The notes below the pieces were generated by a model. That model saw only the letters and a list, made by a program, of their open reading frames with translations, had not been told where the DNA came from and made no database searches. A program made the position numbers and the translations under genes. Shown here one piece after another: positions 26,549-35,294 of a DNA stretch of 64,000 nt; positions within the stretch are counted from its first letter, which is position 1; the number at the start of each line of letters is the position of its first letter. The DNA comes from Dehalococcoidia bacterium (GTDB lineage: Bacteria > Chloroflexota > Dehalococcoidia > Lucifugimonadales > UBA3495): the NCBI GenBank assembly GCA_022827095.1, contig JAJDTP010000009.1, positions 214,526-278,525 of the forward strand, in the 5' to 3' direction.

Positions 26549-26983
26549 ATGGAACTTTCTGCCGATTACCATTTCGACAAGGAACCGCAGGCCGTCTGGG
26601 ACGCGCTGATGAACCCGGACGTGCTGGCCGGCTGCATCCCGGGCTGCCGCGGCATCGAGCCGGACGGGCCGGACCGCTACCGCGCCAGCGCGACGGTGCG
26701 CGTGGGACCGATCAGCGGGAATTTCACCGCCACGGTGGCGTTGTCGGAGCTCGACCCGCCGAACTCCTACAAAATGGCCATCGAGGGTTCCGGCAACCTG
26801 GGCTTTGCCAGCGGCGTGTCCAGCGTCACGCTCTCGCCCGGCGCGAACGGTGGGACCGACCTGCACGTGGATACCGACGGTCAGGTGGGCGGCGCCGTGG
26901 CCCGGGTCGGCCAGCGCATGATGGGTTCGGTGGCGAAGAGCATGATGGACCGGTTCTTTGGCTGCCTGGCCGAATCGGCGTGA
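26549..26983 (+). CDS. CoxG-like SRPBCC protein
   Basis: This 144-residue protein is a START/SRPBCC-fold member of the CO-dehydrogenase subunit G family. It has 'PQAVWDALMNPDVLAGCIPGC', 'VRVGPISGNFTATVALSELDPP' and 'VGQRMMGSVAKSMMDRFF', all family hallmarks. CoxG proteins help recruit or mature membrane-linked CO dehydrogenases, but stand-alone relatives occur in many aerobic bacteria. No coxMSL genes are present in this window. The C-terminal amphipathic helix may bind the membrane. The message appears leaderless. Confidence 0.85.
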   Translation: MELSADYHFDKEPQAVWDALMNPDVLAGCIPGCRGIEPDGPDRYRASATVRVGPISGNFTATVALSELDPPNSYKMAIEGSGNLGFASGVSSVTLSPGANGGTDLHVDTDGQVGGAVARVGQRMMGSVAKSMMDRFFGCLAESA

Positions 26984-26995
26984 GTAGATCTTGTG

Positions 26996-27085
26996 GTCAT
27001 TGCGAGGAGCGTAGCGACGCGGCAATCTCGCTGCGCAGACGAACCCGTTAATTTGACGAGATTGCCACGCTCCGCTCGCAATGAC
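26996..27085. repeat. 'GTCATTGCGAG' palindromic repeat
   Basis: Left arm GTCATTGCGAGGAGCGTAGC and right arm GCTCCGCTCGCAATGAC enclose about 25 bases. It fills the gap between the CoxG-like and TenA-like genes, and shares arms with 18101-18191. Confidence 0.7.
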
Positions 27086-27105
27086 ATCTCAATGGAGCAA
27101 GTGAT

Positions 27106-27783
27106 ATGTCCTTCACCAACGAACTGCGAGCCAAGTATCATGACCAGTGGGAAGCCATGGTCACACATCCCTTCGTGCTGGAGATGGGCGACGGGAGCCT
27201 GGACATCGCCAAATTCCGCAGCTACTTCCGGCAGGACTATGTCTTCTGCAAGGATCTGGTGAAGCTGACGTCCTTCGCCATCGCCAAGGCGGCGCCGGAC
27301 TACGAGGCAGGCAAGATACTCAACGGGTTCCTCTCCAACTTCCTGTCCGCCGAGAACGACCTGTTCCTCAACGGCTTCCACGACTTGGGCGTCACGGCGG
27401 AACAGTACCTGGAGACCGAGGCCAACCCCGTGACCCAAGGCTTCGGCGACTTCATGGTTCGGACCGCGCTGGAGGGCGATTTCGATGACCTGATCGCGCT
27501 GTTCTACGTGACCGAGGGCACCTACCTGGACTGGGCGGAACGGCTCATTAACTCAGGGGCGCAACCCAACAACGCCGTGTACCAGGGCTGGATCGACATC
27601 CACAGCCCCGCCGTGCTGGCCGACGTGGTGGCCTGGTTCGCCGAGCGGCTGAACGATGCGGGTGGATGGGCCAGTGAGACCAAGGCCGCCAACCTGGAGC
27701 GCATCTTCCGCACCACCCTGCGCTACGAGTACCAGTTTTGGGAGGCATGCTACCACGGGTGGGACTGGCACGACCGAAACTGA
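27106..27783 (+). CDS. TenA/PqqC-family protein
   Basis: This 225-residue all-alpha protein has the heme-oxygenase-like fold of TenA: 'HPFVLEMGDGSLDIAKFRSYFRQDY' is the canonical first block. TenA enzymes hydrolyse aminopyrimidines for thiamin salvage. The catalytic cysteine of TenA-C enzymes is not present in the matching stretch (FYVTEGTYLDWAERL), so this belongs to the cysteine-less TenA-E-like branch. The start follows GGAGCAAGTGAT. It may form a unit with the small 2TM gene that follows. The substrate is uncertain. Confidence 0.8.
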   Translation: MSFTNELRAKYHDQWEAMVTHPFVLEMGDGSLDIAKFRSYFRQDYVFCKDLVKLTSFAIAKAAPDYEAGKILNGFLSNFLSAENDLFLNGFHDLGVTAEQYLETEANPVTQGFGDFMVRTALEGDFDDLIALFYVTEGTYLDWAERLINSGAQPNNAVYQGWIDIHSPAVLADVVAWFAERLNDAGGWASETKAANLERIFRTTLRYEYQFWEACYHGWDWHDRN

Positions 27784-27875
27784 CGGAGGCGGCCATGAAC
27801 GATACGGCCCGCAATACGTAACCCGATCTCAGGCAACAGGCCCGAGAGCGCGTCGCCGCCAAACTTTCCTTCTTC

Positions 27876-28085
27876 GTGCATCTTGCCGTGTACGTCGCGG
27901 TCAATGTTCTGCTGGTAGCGGTCAACCTGCTGACCGTACCGGAGCATCTGTGGTTCTACTGGCCCATGCTCGGCTGGGGGATCGGCGTCATAGTCCACGG
28001 TGCGGTCGTGCTGTTGTACACCAAGTGGAACTCCGTGGTCGGTGGCATGGAAGAACGCGAACTGCGCAGGTTGCAGGGAGAGTGA
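27876..28085 (+). CDS. 2TM-domain protein (in-frame stop upstream of visible start)
   Basis: From the GTG at 27876 the frame gives 69 residues with two hydrophobic helices, matching the small '2TM domain' family, which keeps one hairpin in the membrane and a short coil after it. The same frame continues upstream to an ATG at 27795 with a good GGAGG, and the intervening codons read like the family's normal N-terminus (RQQARERVAAKLSFF), but codon 9 is TAA (27819-27821). Either a shorter start is used, or the gene was recently broken by a CAA to TAA change. Confidence 0.55.
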   Translation: MHLAVYVAVNVLLVAVNLLTVPEHLWFYWPMLGWGIGVIVHGAVVLLYTKWNSVVGGMEERELRRLQGE

Positions 28086-28201
28086 GCCATCGGCTCGGGG
28101 TGTAAAGCCATCCCGTAACTTGCCATTCCTACCGCATGGTGGCAACCTTGCGGCCAGTCAAATCGGCGCAGGGTGACCGCGCCGTTACGGAGGGAATGAC
28201 C

Positions 28202-29125
28202 ATGACCACCAATCGACAAGCCCCCAGCAAAGAGGAAGTCCTCGGTTATCTCAAGGATGACGTGAACTGGGGCCGCTGGGGTCCCGACGACCAGAAGGGC
28301 GCGGTCAACATGGTTGACGACGCCAAGCGGCTGCGGGCCGCCGGCCTGGTCAAGACGGGCCGGGCGGTGTCGCTGAGCCGGGAGTTTCCCGTCACGCCGG
28401 CGCCCAACAACCCGACTCCGGCCATCCACTACATGCGCAAAGGCCCCCGCGAGCCGGGCGGCGGCATGTCCACCGACTACTACGGTATCTCCTACCACGG
28501 CACGGCGACCACGCACCTGGACGCGCTGTGCCACGTCTGGGACCACAACGGGATGTGGAACGGCAAGGATCCCAATGAGATGATCCAGTTCGACGGCGCC
28601 AAGTACGGCTCGGTGGAACACTGGAAGGAGGGCATCATCACGCGGGGCGTACTGTTGGACGTGCCGCGACACCGGGGCACCGACTACGTGACCCAGGAGA
28701 CGCCGATCCACGGCTGGGAACTGCAGGATATCTGCGATGCCCAGGGCGTGCAGATGGAGCCGGGCGACGCGCTGGTGGTGTACGGCGGCCGCGAGAAATG
28801 GAACGCCGACGGCAACGCCATCTGGGGCAGCGATGCGACGCAGCGACCGGGATTACACGCCTCGTGCCTGAAGTTCATCCGTCAGAGCGACTGTTGCGTG
28901 CTGGTATGGGACATGATGGACCACACGCCCAACGGGTACGACCTGCCGTGGTCAGTGCACGGGAGCATCTTCGCCTACGGCATCGGCCTCCTGGACAACG
29001 CGCTGCTGCAACCACTGGCGGAGGCCTGCGCTGAGGAGGGCCGCTGGGAGTTCATGCTGACCATCAACCCGCTGCGGGTGGTGGGCGGCACCGGCTCCCC
29101 GGTGAACCCGGTGGCGATACTGTAG
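28202..29125 (+). CDS. Cyclase-family (kynurenine formamidase-like) protein
   Basis: This 307-residue protein has the metal-binding signature of the cyclase/formamidase family: His99, His105, Asp107 and His111 in HGTATTHLDALCH. It ends with the typical 'ANPLRVVGGTGSPVNPVA'-like block. Family members include bacterial kynurenine formamidase and other amide or lactone hydrolases. In SAR202-like genomes such proteins often accompany catabolic operons. The start is chosen for its spacing from GGAGGG. It lies 116 bases after the 2TM gene. Substrate unknown. Confidence 0.82.
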   Translation: MTTNRQAPSKEEVLGYLKDDVNWGRWGPDDQKGAVNMVDDAKRLRAAGLVKTGRAVSLSREFPVTPAPNNPTPAIHYMRKGPREPGGGMSTDYYGISYHGTATTHLDALCHVWDHNGMWNGKDPNEMIQFDGAKYGSVEHWKEGIITRGVLLDVPRHRGTDYVTQETPIHGWELQDICDAQGVQMEPGDALVVYGGREKWNADGNAIWGSDATQRPGLHASCLKFIRQSDCCVLVWDMMDHTPNGYDLPWSVHGSIFAYGIGLLDNALLQPLAEACAEEGRWEFMLTINPLRVVGGTGSPVNPVAIL

Positions 29126-29146
29126 ACGGGGTTCCGGCGGCGGCCG

Positions 29147-29467
29147 ATGCCTACTTTGCTGGAGCAAATCCAGGCGTTGGCCGCCGGGCGGTGGGATCCT
29201 AGTGGACACGGGCGAATGCGACGTGACCAGCGGGGGATCCAAAACTCAGACCTAGTCCATGGGCTTGCCCATGCGATAGTAGTGGAATTGTACAATGACC
29301 CGGGCGAACGACCCGCAGTGTTATTATTGCAGCACGACCGTAGCGGTGCTTCGCTTCACGTAATTTGGGGATTTGATGCCGACACCGGCGACGCGCTGGT
29401 AATCACTGCGTATTACCCGGGGCTCGACCGCTGGGAACCTGACTTGATAACCAGGAAGCAAAGATGA
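29147..29467 (+). CDS. DUF4258-like small protein
   Basis: This 106-residue protein matches the outline of DUF4258: a helical start with 'GRMRRDQRGI', a central strand block 'PAVLLLQHDRSGASLHVIWGF', and 'ALVITAYYPGLDRWEPD' near the end. DUF4258 proteins are small, RelE-like in length, and are often found in two-gene toxin-antitoxin-like cassettes. Its stop overlaps the start of the next gene (ATGA, 29464-29467), so the two are co-translated. Confidence 0.7.
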   Translation: MPTLLEQIQALAAGRWDPSGHGRMRRDQRGIQNSDLVHGLAHAIVVELYNDPGERPAVLLLQHDRSGASLHVIWGFDADTGDALVITAYYPGLDRWEPDLITRKQR

Positions 29468-30015
29468 ACTTTACGACCTTTGAATATTTCTCCCGCATGG
29501 TCTACCACCGCGGCTATGCTGTTCGTATGGAAATGCGCATCCCCGACCCTAACGAGTGCCCGTTTCCATATATTCTGATATTTGACTTGGATAGGGTTGA
29601 GGATTTTCAGGATGCGATTGACCATGGCTACCTGGACGTAGCTGCTTCTCACGGCGACCTGTACCGAATGATCCCTCTGGACATCTCGCCCAAGGGCAAT
29701 GGAGAATTGGCGCCACGCTATAAGCGGTATCGCACTCGATTGGAAGACGCCAACGGATATGTTGTGGAAATACAGACCGAACTCAAGGGCATCGGTTCGC
29801 CATGGGCGGCCAGCGTATCCCTCCCGGACTGCGACCGCCTCGACGCTGCCCGCTCCGCTCTCCAGTCCGGCGACTTAGAAAGCGCCGCACAGTACGGCAA
29901 GGTCTATCGACTTGAGCCGGTGGACGTGAAGCCAGTGGTTAAACCATGGAGTCCTTCTCAGAAGGACGCTGAGCGTGAGGCGGAGCATCAGGCCGAGGCC
30001 CAGCCGGCTAACTAA
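29464..30015 (+). CDS. Partner of the DUF4258 protein, internally duplicated
   Basis: This 183-residue protein contains two related ~70-residue units. 'DLDRVEDFQDAIDHGYLDVA' in the first aligns with 'DCDRLDAARSALQSGDLESA' in the second, and both units end with a DLYRMIPLDI / KVYRLEPVDV strand. The C-terminal 25 residues are charged and disordered. I do not know the family. Its four-base overlap with the DUF4258 gene suggests it is the neutralising or partner protein. Confidence 0.6.
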   Translation: MNFTTFEYFSRMVYHRGYAVRMEMRIPDPNECPFPYILIFDLDRVEDFQDAIDHGYLDVAASHGDLYRMIPLDISPKGNGELAPRYKRYRTRLEDANGYVVEIQTELKGIGSPWAASVSLPDCDRLDAARSALQSGDLESAAQYGKVYRLEPVDVKPVVKPWSPSQKDAEREAEHQAEAQPAN

Positions 30016-31219
30016 CCGCCGTTTCCCGCTTATCCGAAACTACCCGCCCGCCCTTAATCACCAGCCGCAACTGGCGCAGGTTGTGGATGTCGTCCAGGGG
30101 GTTGGCGCCGACCACGATGAGGTCGGCGAGTTTGCCGGCCTCTACGGTGCCCAGCTGATCGCCGACGCGGCATAGCTCGGCGGCGTTGCGGGTGGCGGCG
30201 ATCAGGGTCTGCCAGGTGGTGGCGCCGTCGCGGACCCACAGGCCCATCTCCAGCAGTGCAGCCTCGCGCAGGGGGCGGATGTCGGAACCCAGAGCCATCT
30301 TCGCTCCGGAATCAAGAGCGCGGCGGAACCAATAGGCGTGCTCGTCGGCGGCTGCGTCGGCGCGGCACTGCAACTCCTGGGCGATGTTGCGCTGGGCCAG
30401 CCAGCGCCGCTCGTAGTCGTTTTGGGCCTGGCCCTCGGTCAGGTGGGAGATGGCCAGGGTGGGCACGTACCAGGTGGGGGACTCGGCCAGGGTGGCGATG
30501 CACTCCTCGTCCATGATGTAGCCGTGCTCCACGGTATGCGCGCCCAGGCGCAGGGCGGACTTGACCGCGTCGGGATTTGCCGCGTGGGCCATGACCGGAA
30601 ACTCGCGTTGGCGGGCGATGGCGAAGGCGGCGGTGAGCTCATCTTCGAGGAAGAACGAGTGCCAATGGCGGTCCCAGTCGGGGCCCATGATGCCGCCGGT
30701 GAGGTTCAGTTTGATGTGGTCGACGCCGTTCTTGATCTGTTCGCGGATGGCCTGGACGAAGCCGTAGGGGCCGTCGCACTCCCTCGCCTGTCCCGAGGTC
30801 AGGAAGTGGCCGCCGGTGGTGGTGAGGAAGTAGCCGGAGGCGAAGACGCGGGGGCCGACCACGTCGCCGGAGTCGAAAGCACGCTTCCAGGCCACGTCCA
30901 TGAAGTGGGCCGCCCCGCCGCAGCGGACGGCGGTGACGCCGCCCTCGGTCAGAGCCGACGAGAGGGCACGGCCGAAGTTGGCGGTCTCCTGGGCCACGGT
31001 CATGCCGGGCGGCACGGGATACTCGGGGTGGATGTGAACGTCCCACAGGCCGGGCAGCAGGAACGCGCCGCGCAGGTCAATGACGCGGGCGTTGGAAGAC
31101 GCAGCATGGCCGGAGCCAACCCCCACGATGCGGTCGTCATCGATTACCACGGTGGCATCCGGCGTGACGTCCTCGGTGACGCAATCGATGAGGTTGGCGT
31201 TGGTGAGGATCAGAGTCAT
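30008..31219 (-). CDS. Imidazolonepropionase-like amidohydrolase
   Basis: This 403-residue enzyme has the amidohydrolase TIM barrel: HIH at residues 62-64, a candidate lysine in 'HIKLNLTGG', 'MAHAANPDAV', 'VEHGYIMDEE' and 'ALGSDIRPLRE' for the final Asp. The closest match is the imidazolonepropionase/prolidase-like branch used on cyclic amides and peptide-like amides. The start at 31219 has GGAGG upstream. It converges on the DUF4258 pair, with a short overlap of 3' ends. Substrate unknown. Confidence 0.85.
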   Translation of the reverse strand: MTLILTNANLIDCVTEDVTPDATVVIDDDRIVGVGSGHAASSNARVIDLRGAFLLPGLWDVHIHPEYPVPPGMTVAQETANFGRALSSALTEGGVTAVRCGGAAHFMDVAWKRAFDSGDVVGPRVFASGYFLTTTGGHFLTSGQARECDGPYGFVQAIREQIKNGVDHIKLNLTGGIMGPDWDRHWHSFFLEDELTAAFAIARQREFPVMAHAANPDAVKSALRLGAHTVEHGYIMDEECIATLAESPTWYVPTLAISHLTEGQAQNDYERRWLAQRNIAQELQCRADAAADEHAYWFRRALDSGAKMALGSDIRPLREAALLEMGLWVRDGATTWQTLIAATRNAAELCRVGDQLGTVEAGKLADLIVVGANPLDDIHNLRQLRLVIKGGRVVSDKRETAVS

Positions 31220-31846
31220 GGTGGAACCTCCGGCGGACGGCATTATACGGCACGGGCCGGAGGATTGCGGGTCGGCAGGGCGCAGGTGAATACCGCTGCC
31301 GACCGGAGAAGCGAGGTTTACGTTGCTATGGACAGCCTCCAGGATTTTGATGGCGCAGGCGATGGATTTACGATTGATGACCAGGTCTCGGAGCGGTTAT
31401 CAGCCCCACGGCCGGGGGTGTTGCGCTATGCTTTTTGCTCTCATTATCCGTGCCCACGGCACGGCGGGCTGTGGCGGGCCCGGTGGCCGGGAGACTACCC
31501 TGGGTAAGATGATCAGAGACAGTCTCCCATGACGCCGTTTAGCGACTTGGATGCTGATCTGGGTGGCCGTTTTCGCCCGAGACCTGGTCGGGAAAGGATA
31601 TCACCTGCGGGACACAGGATAGCACGGACGTTCTGTATGGGTCAAAGGGCATGTCTGAAGCAGGATTTGCCGGATTTGGGGATTATCAGGATTGGGTTGG
31701 TTGGCGCAGGGGCGGGGGGCGAGATTGCCACGCTGCGCTCGCAATGACAGGAACGGGCGCTCGCAATGACAGGATAGGGGCTCGCAATGACAGGGAGGGG
31801 CGCTCGCGATGGCATGGGCTGGGGGATATTGCGCACGCATGAGGAC
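31220..31846. other. Non-coding stretch with repeat fragments
   Basis: No convincing gene in about 630 bases. It holds one arm of the GTCAGAAGCAGGATTT element (31651-31690). The right arm of the GTCATTGCGAG element follows, repeated three times as CGCTCGCAATGACAGG-like units (31714-31812). There is also an 8-bp stem with GGGAGACT at 31489-31496 and AGTCTCCC at 31521-31528. It looks like a graveyard of small elements. Confidence 0.55.
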
Positions 31847-31962
31847 GGAAATGGAGTGGAAATGAAACTGAAATGGGCCGGAAATGAAATCCTATTTTTG
31901 CTACAATTTGAGCATAAAAATGCGAAATGAACCGGAAACGAAATTGAAATGAGCCGGAAATG
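31847..31962 (+). promoter_or_regulatory. Operator array of eight GGAAATG boxes around the fic promoter
   Basis: Four heptamers like GGAAATG start at 31847, 31858, 31869 and 31880, and four more at 31923, 31934, 31945 and 31956. Each block has an exact 11-bp period. Between the blocks is an A+T-rich core with an extended -10. The last box contains the fic start codon. The phasing would place a bound protein on one face of the helix. Confidence 0.75.
31899..31907 (+). promoter_or_regulatory. Extended -10 promoter of fic
   Basis: TGC followed by TACAAT (31902-31907) lies between the two operator blocks. The expected start of transcription is near 31914, so the second block is in the 5' leader. 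Confidence 0.5.
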
Positions 31963-33189
31963 ACCTCTGCAAACGTAAGCCGTTATCTGCGGCCCCAGCG
32001 GTGGATACGTTACAACACGGTGGCCGTTATGGACTCTTTGATCGCCGCAAAAACCGCAGCCGGGATTTTACGCGGACTGCCGTATCTGCCGCAATGGATC
32101 GCGCAAGTCCATGAGGAGCAGCTGCGCCTGGAAGCCGTGGGCACGTCGCGAATAGAAGGCGCGGAGTTCAGCCAGAGGGAGCAGGACGAAGCGCTGGCCC
32201 CCGGATCGGCAACGCGCTACGACTTGACCCACTCGCAGCGGCAGCTCCGGGCGGCCGAGGCTACCTATCGCTGGTTGCGTTCACGACCTGCTGACCGCCC
32301 GGTCAACGACAAGTTCATAATGGACGTCCACCGGCGCTTTGTGACCGGCTGCGATGACGACAATTGTGAACCGGGCGCGTTGCGGCCGGCGGGCTGGAAC
32401 GTCACTTTTGGCGCTCCACAATGCCGCGGCGTTGAGGGCGGCAATGATTGTCATGTTGCCTTCGGCGCGCTTTGCAACGCCGTTGCTGGCGAGTTCAGGC
32501 AGTACGACCGTATCATCCAGGCAATGGCGCTTCATTACCATATTGGCGCGATGCACCCTTTTGGCGACGGAAACGGACGCACTGCTCGCGCGCTTGAGGC
32601 TTTTATGCTCCGCCAGGCTGGGGTCAACGAACTGGTTATGGTGAGCCTGTCCAACTACTACTATGAGCACAAAGAGGAATACTTGGGGGCATTATCTGAA
32701 TCCAGGAGAGGCGGACATGACCTCACACCATTCCTGATATTCGCCATGTCAGCAGTCGCCCAGCAGTGCGGAACGGTGTCCAATACAATAATCGACAATC
32801 ACAAGCGCACCCTGTTTCGGCAATTTGCGGTGGCGCTATTCGGACGGCTGCGCACGCCGCGTCGTCGGGTACTCGTGGAGCGGCAGTTGGCAGTGCTGGA
32901 ATCGCTGCTGGAAACAGAGGCATCGGACCCCATCGTATTAATGGATCGAACGGCATCGCACTACAGCATGCTCAAATATCCAGGTCGAGCGCAGATAAGG
33001 GACCTTATCGACCTATTTGACCTGGGAGCGTTGCAGTTCAGCGACGATGGGATAAAGGTCAACCTGGACTGGCCCCAGCGGGCTTCCGAATCGGAGTTGA
33101 TAGAGCGGCTGGAACGGGGAACGTCAGCGGCTTCGACAAATCGTCCCGGGATGGCCAATTTGCAGGATCTGCTCAACCGACGCCTTTAG
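31960..33189 (+). CDS. Fic-domain AMP-transferase-type protein (class II)
   Basis: This 409-residue protein has the Fic active-site loop HPFGDGNGRTAR at residues 199-210, with catalytic His199. The N-terminal region carries the autoinhibitory motif TSRIEG (residues 62-67, [S/T]xxxE[G/N]), so this is a class II Fic with an inhibitory helix in cis. A winged-helix-like C-terminal segment follows (about 330-380). Such proteins transfer AMP or similar to target proteins; some regulate their own promoters through the C-terminal domain. The phased operator array in front of the gene fits self-regulation. No separate antitoxin gene is present. Confidence 0.87.
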   Translation: MTSANVSRYLRPQRWIRYNTVAVMDSLIAAKTAAGILRGLPYLPQWIAQVHEEQLRLEAVGTSRIEGAEFSQREQDEALAPGSATRYDLTHSQRQLRAAEATYRWLRSRPADRPVNDKFIMDVHRRFVTGCDDDNCEPGALRPAGWNVTFGAPQCRGVEGGNDCHVAFGALCNAVAGEFRQYDRIIQAMALHYHIGAMHPFGDGNGRTARALEAFMLRQAGVNELVMVSLSNYYYEHKEEYLGALSESRRGGHDLTPFLIFAMSAVAQQCGTVSNTIIDNHKRTLFRQFAVALFGRLRTPRRRVLVERQLAVLESLLETEASDPIVLMDRTASHYSMLKYPGRAQIRDLIDLFDLGALQFSDDGIKVNLDWPQRASESELIERLERGTSAASTNRPGMANLQDLLNRRL

Positions 33190-33219
33190 TATCGCCGGGG
33201 AAACGTGGGAGAGTCTGAA

Positions 33220-34881
33220 TCAGACCAGGTTGTTCTGGCGGGCCTGGGTGCGGCGACGGCGGGGGGCCTGGCGGAAGGTGGCCGGCGCGCCGCCGCGGGG
33301 GTAGGAGACGGTCTGGCCGGCGAGGAGTTCGTCGATGGTGAGGATCTGGACGCGGGGGTGCTGCTGGTCAGGGAAGTGCTCAGGGGTGTAGATGCCGGCG
33401 GAGAGGGCCTCCTGGCGCATGGGCTCGGTGGGCGGCTGGAGGGTAATGAACACGCCGAGCTCGGCCTTCTCCCGCTCCATGTCGCCTTTCAGCGTGGCGA
33501 TCATGCCCCGGTTGACGTGGCCGCTCTTGACCTGGGCGATGATGCGCTTGGGCTTGCCGCTGTTGTCGTCGAAGAAGTTGATGTAGCCGTCCACGCCGGC
33601 GTCGGCGCCACGGCGACGGTCGTTGGCGGGACGGGCGTCGACGAGGCCCAGGGCCCACCACTCGAACTGGTAGCGGTCCTGCTCGGCCAGGGCGGCGGCG
33701 CTGCGCGAATCGGTGGGCTGGCCGATGATCTCATAGGGGCACAGGGCGTCGCCGAAGCTGTCGTGCAGGCGGTGGCGGACCAGGGTGATGGCCAGGTGGG
33801 TGATGTCGATGCCGATCCAGCGGCGGTTGAGGCGTTCGGCGGCGACGGTGGCGGTGCCGCAGCCGCAGAAGGGGTCGAGGACGACGTCGCCCTCGTTGCT
33901 GCTGGCGTTGATGATGCGTTCCAGCAGGGCTTCGGGCTTCTGGGTGGGGTAGCCGAGGCGTTCTTGAGCGTGCGCTCCAATCTGCTCGATGTCATCCCAT
34001 AGGTTTTGAATGGGCATTCCCTTCAATTCGTCGGCAAAGCTTTTCCTACGGAGGCGCCCGTCTCTTTTCTCCGGGAAATGTATACGCCCTTCACGATCCC
34101 ATTGCTCCATTTTCTCCTTCGTGATCATCCATCCGTTTCTAGGCGGCGGATAGCCTTTATATTCATAAATCAGATTGGGCCGATACGCCGGATTGGTTAG
34201 GCTGGTTGCCTGATAACGGCGCCCGTTCTCGTCGACGTGGGTGAAGTATCGCTCAATGTATGCTTGATACTCTGGCGACTCTTTATTGTATTGCGCTTCG
34301 AACAAGGCCGCGTCGGTTTTGGCGTAGAACAAGATAATGTCGGTACAGACGCCAAACCTTACTGATTGGTGAACAGCACTTGAGAATCCATGCCGTCTTT
34401 TCCAAGTGACCTCGTTCCGAAAATTCACTGACCCGAATACCGCATCTAGTAACAGTTTCAAGTAGTGGCTGGCGGTGGGGTCGCAGTGGAGGTAGATGCT
34501 GCCGGTGGGCTTGAGGACGCGGTGGAGCTCGATCATGCGCTGGGCCATCATGGTGAGATAGGCCATCATGTCGTTCTGGCCGAGGAACTGGCGCAGGGCG
34601 GCGAGGAGGCTGGCGACCTTCTCCGGCCCCTGGGTGACCACGTCCTGGAAGGCTATTTCCGACTCCCAGCCCCAGTGCCAGGTGTCCTCAAAGGCGGTGA
34701 TCTGGGCGGCGGATTCCTCGCCGGAGCGCTCGCGGAAGAGGACGTTGTAGGTGGCGTTGGAGTTGAAGGGTGGGTCGAGGTAGATGAGGTCGACGGATTC
34801 GTCGTCGACATACTGGCGGAGGATGTCCAGGTTGTCGCCGAAGTAGAGGCGGTTGGGGGCGGTTGCCTGGGTTGAGGTCAT
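33220..34881 (-). CDS. Beta-class DNA methyltransferase fused to an Mrr-like nuclease
   Basis: This 553-residue protein has DPPF at residues 36-39 and the SAM-binding [14 protein letters not shown] near residue 332. That order marks a beta-class N6-adenine/N4-cytosine methyltransferase. The last ~140 residues hold a PD-(D/E)xK pattern, GVDGYINFF near 430 and AQVKSG near 448, as in Mrr-type restriction nucleases. Methylation and cleavage would thus be in one chain. The start overlaps the stop of the retropepsin-like gene by four bases. It is likely a compact restriction-modification enzyme, but could be a modification-dependent one. Confidence 0.82.
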   Translation of the reverse strand: MTSTQATAPNRLYFGDNLDILRQYVDDESVDLIYLDPPFNSNATYNVLFRERSGEESAAQITAFEDTWHWGWESEIAFQDVVTQGPEKVASLLAALRQFLGQNDMMAYLTMMAQRMIELHRVLKPTGSIYLHCDPTASHYLKLLLDAVFGSVNFRNEVTWKRRHGFSSAVHQSVRFGVCTDIILFYAKTDAALFEAQYNKESPEYQAYIERYFTHVDENGRRYQATSLTNPAYRPNLIYEYKGYPPPRNGWMITKEKMEQWDREGRIHFPEKRDGRLRRKSFADELKGMPIQNLWDDIEQIGAHAQERLGYPTQKPEALLERIINASSNEGDVVLDPFCGCGTATVAAERLNRRWIGIDITHLAITLVRHRLHDSFGDALCPYEIIGQPTDSRSAAALAEQDRYQFEWWALGLVDARPANDRRRGADAGVDGYINFFDDNSGKPKRIIAQVKSGHVNRGMIATLKGDMEREKAELGVFITLQPPTEPMRQEALSAGIYTPEHFPDQQHPRVQILTIDELLAGQTVSYPRGGAPATFRQAPRRRRTQARQNNLV

Positions 34882-35294
34882 GACAAGAGCGCCTGACGCT
34901 GAGGGATTCGGGAAGCAATGGATCGGGTTCGGCGGACATACCGCAGAGCGTGAGTTGGCGCCAGCCGCTGCCGTACCGGGTCAACGACGAGCAGCGCACC
35001 CGTCAGAGTGTAATTGCCCAGTTGAGCCGGAGCGTTGTCGTCTATGAAGGTGACGATGGTGGGTCTCTCGATTCCCGCCACGCTCACGCGGGCCTCGCCG
35101 ATGTCATCCTCCACAATGTTGCCGTCGGCCAACTCCGAATGGATGCGGCGGTTGGAGACTATGCCGAGTTCGTGCAGCAGGGTTGCCGGCAGGCAAGTGT
35201 AGGTGGAGCCGGTATTTACCAGAGCGTCCACTGTCTCGGAGCGGCTGCCATCCGCCGAAATGACTACTATGGGGTAGGTGAAGGTTCCCATCAT
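34878..35294 (-). CDS. Retropepsin-like aspartic protease-fold protein with Asn at the catalytic site
   Basis: This 138-residue protein has the fold signature of clan AA (retropepsin-like) bacterial proteases: beta strands around '[15 protein letters not shown]', a flap region and a final '[15 protein letters not shown]'. The normal DTG/DSG catalytic triad is NTG here, and the codon is AAT, so the catalytic Asp is lost. It may be a binding protein rather than a protease. The gene is translationally coupled to the methyltransferase-nuclease that follows. A sequencing error at one base could also explain Asn. Confidence 0.7.
   Translation of the reverse strand: MMGTFTYPIVVISADGSRSETVDALVNTGSTYTCLPATLLHELGIVSNRRIHSELADGNIVEDDIGEARVSVAGIERPTIVTFIDDNAPAQLGNYTLTGALLVVDPVRQRLAPTHALRYVRRTRSIASRIPQRQALLS

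Noticed and set aside
31714..31812. Tandem CGCTCGCAATGACAGG-like units as a CRISPR array
   Set aside because: Units are short, unevenly spaced, without unique spacers, and they match the right arm of a known dispersed palindrome. No cas genes are present.
31323..31840. Short frames in the gap before fic
   Set aside because: They follow the repeat fragments and tandem CGCTCGCAATGACAGG units and do not resemble proteins.
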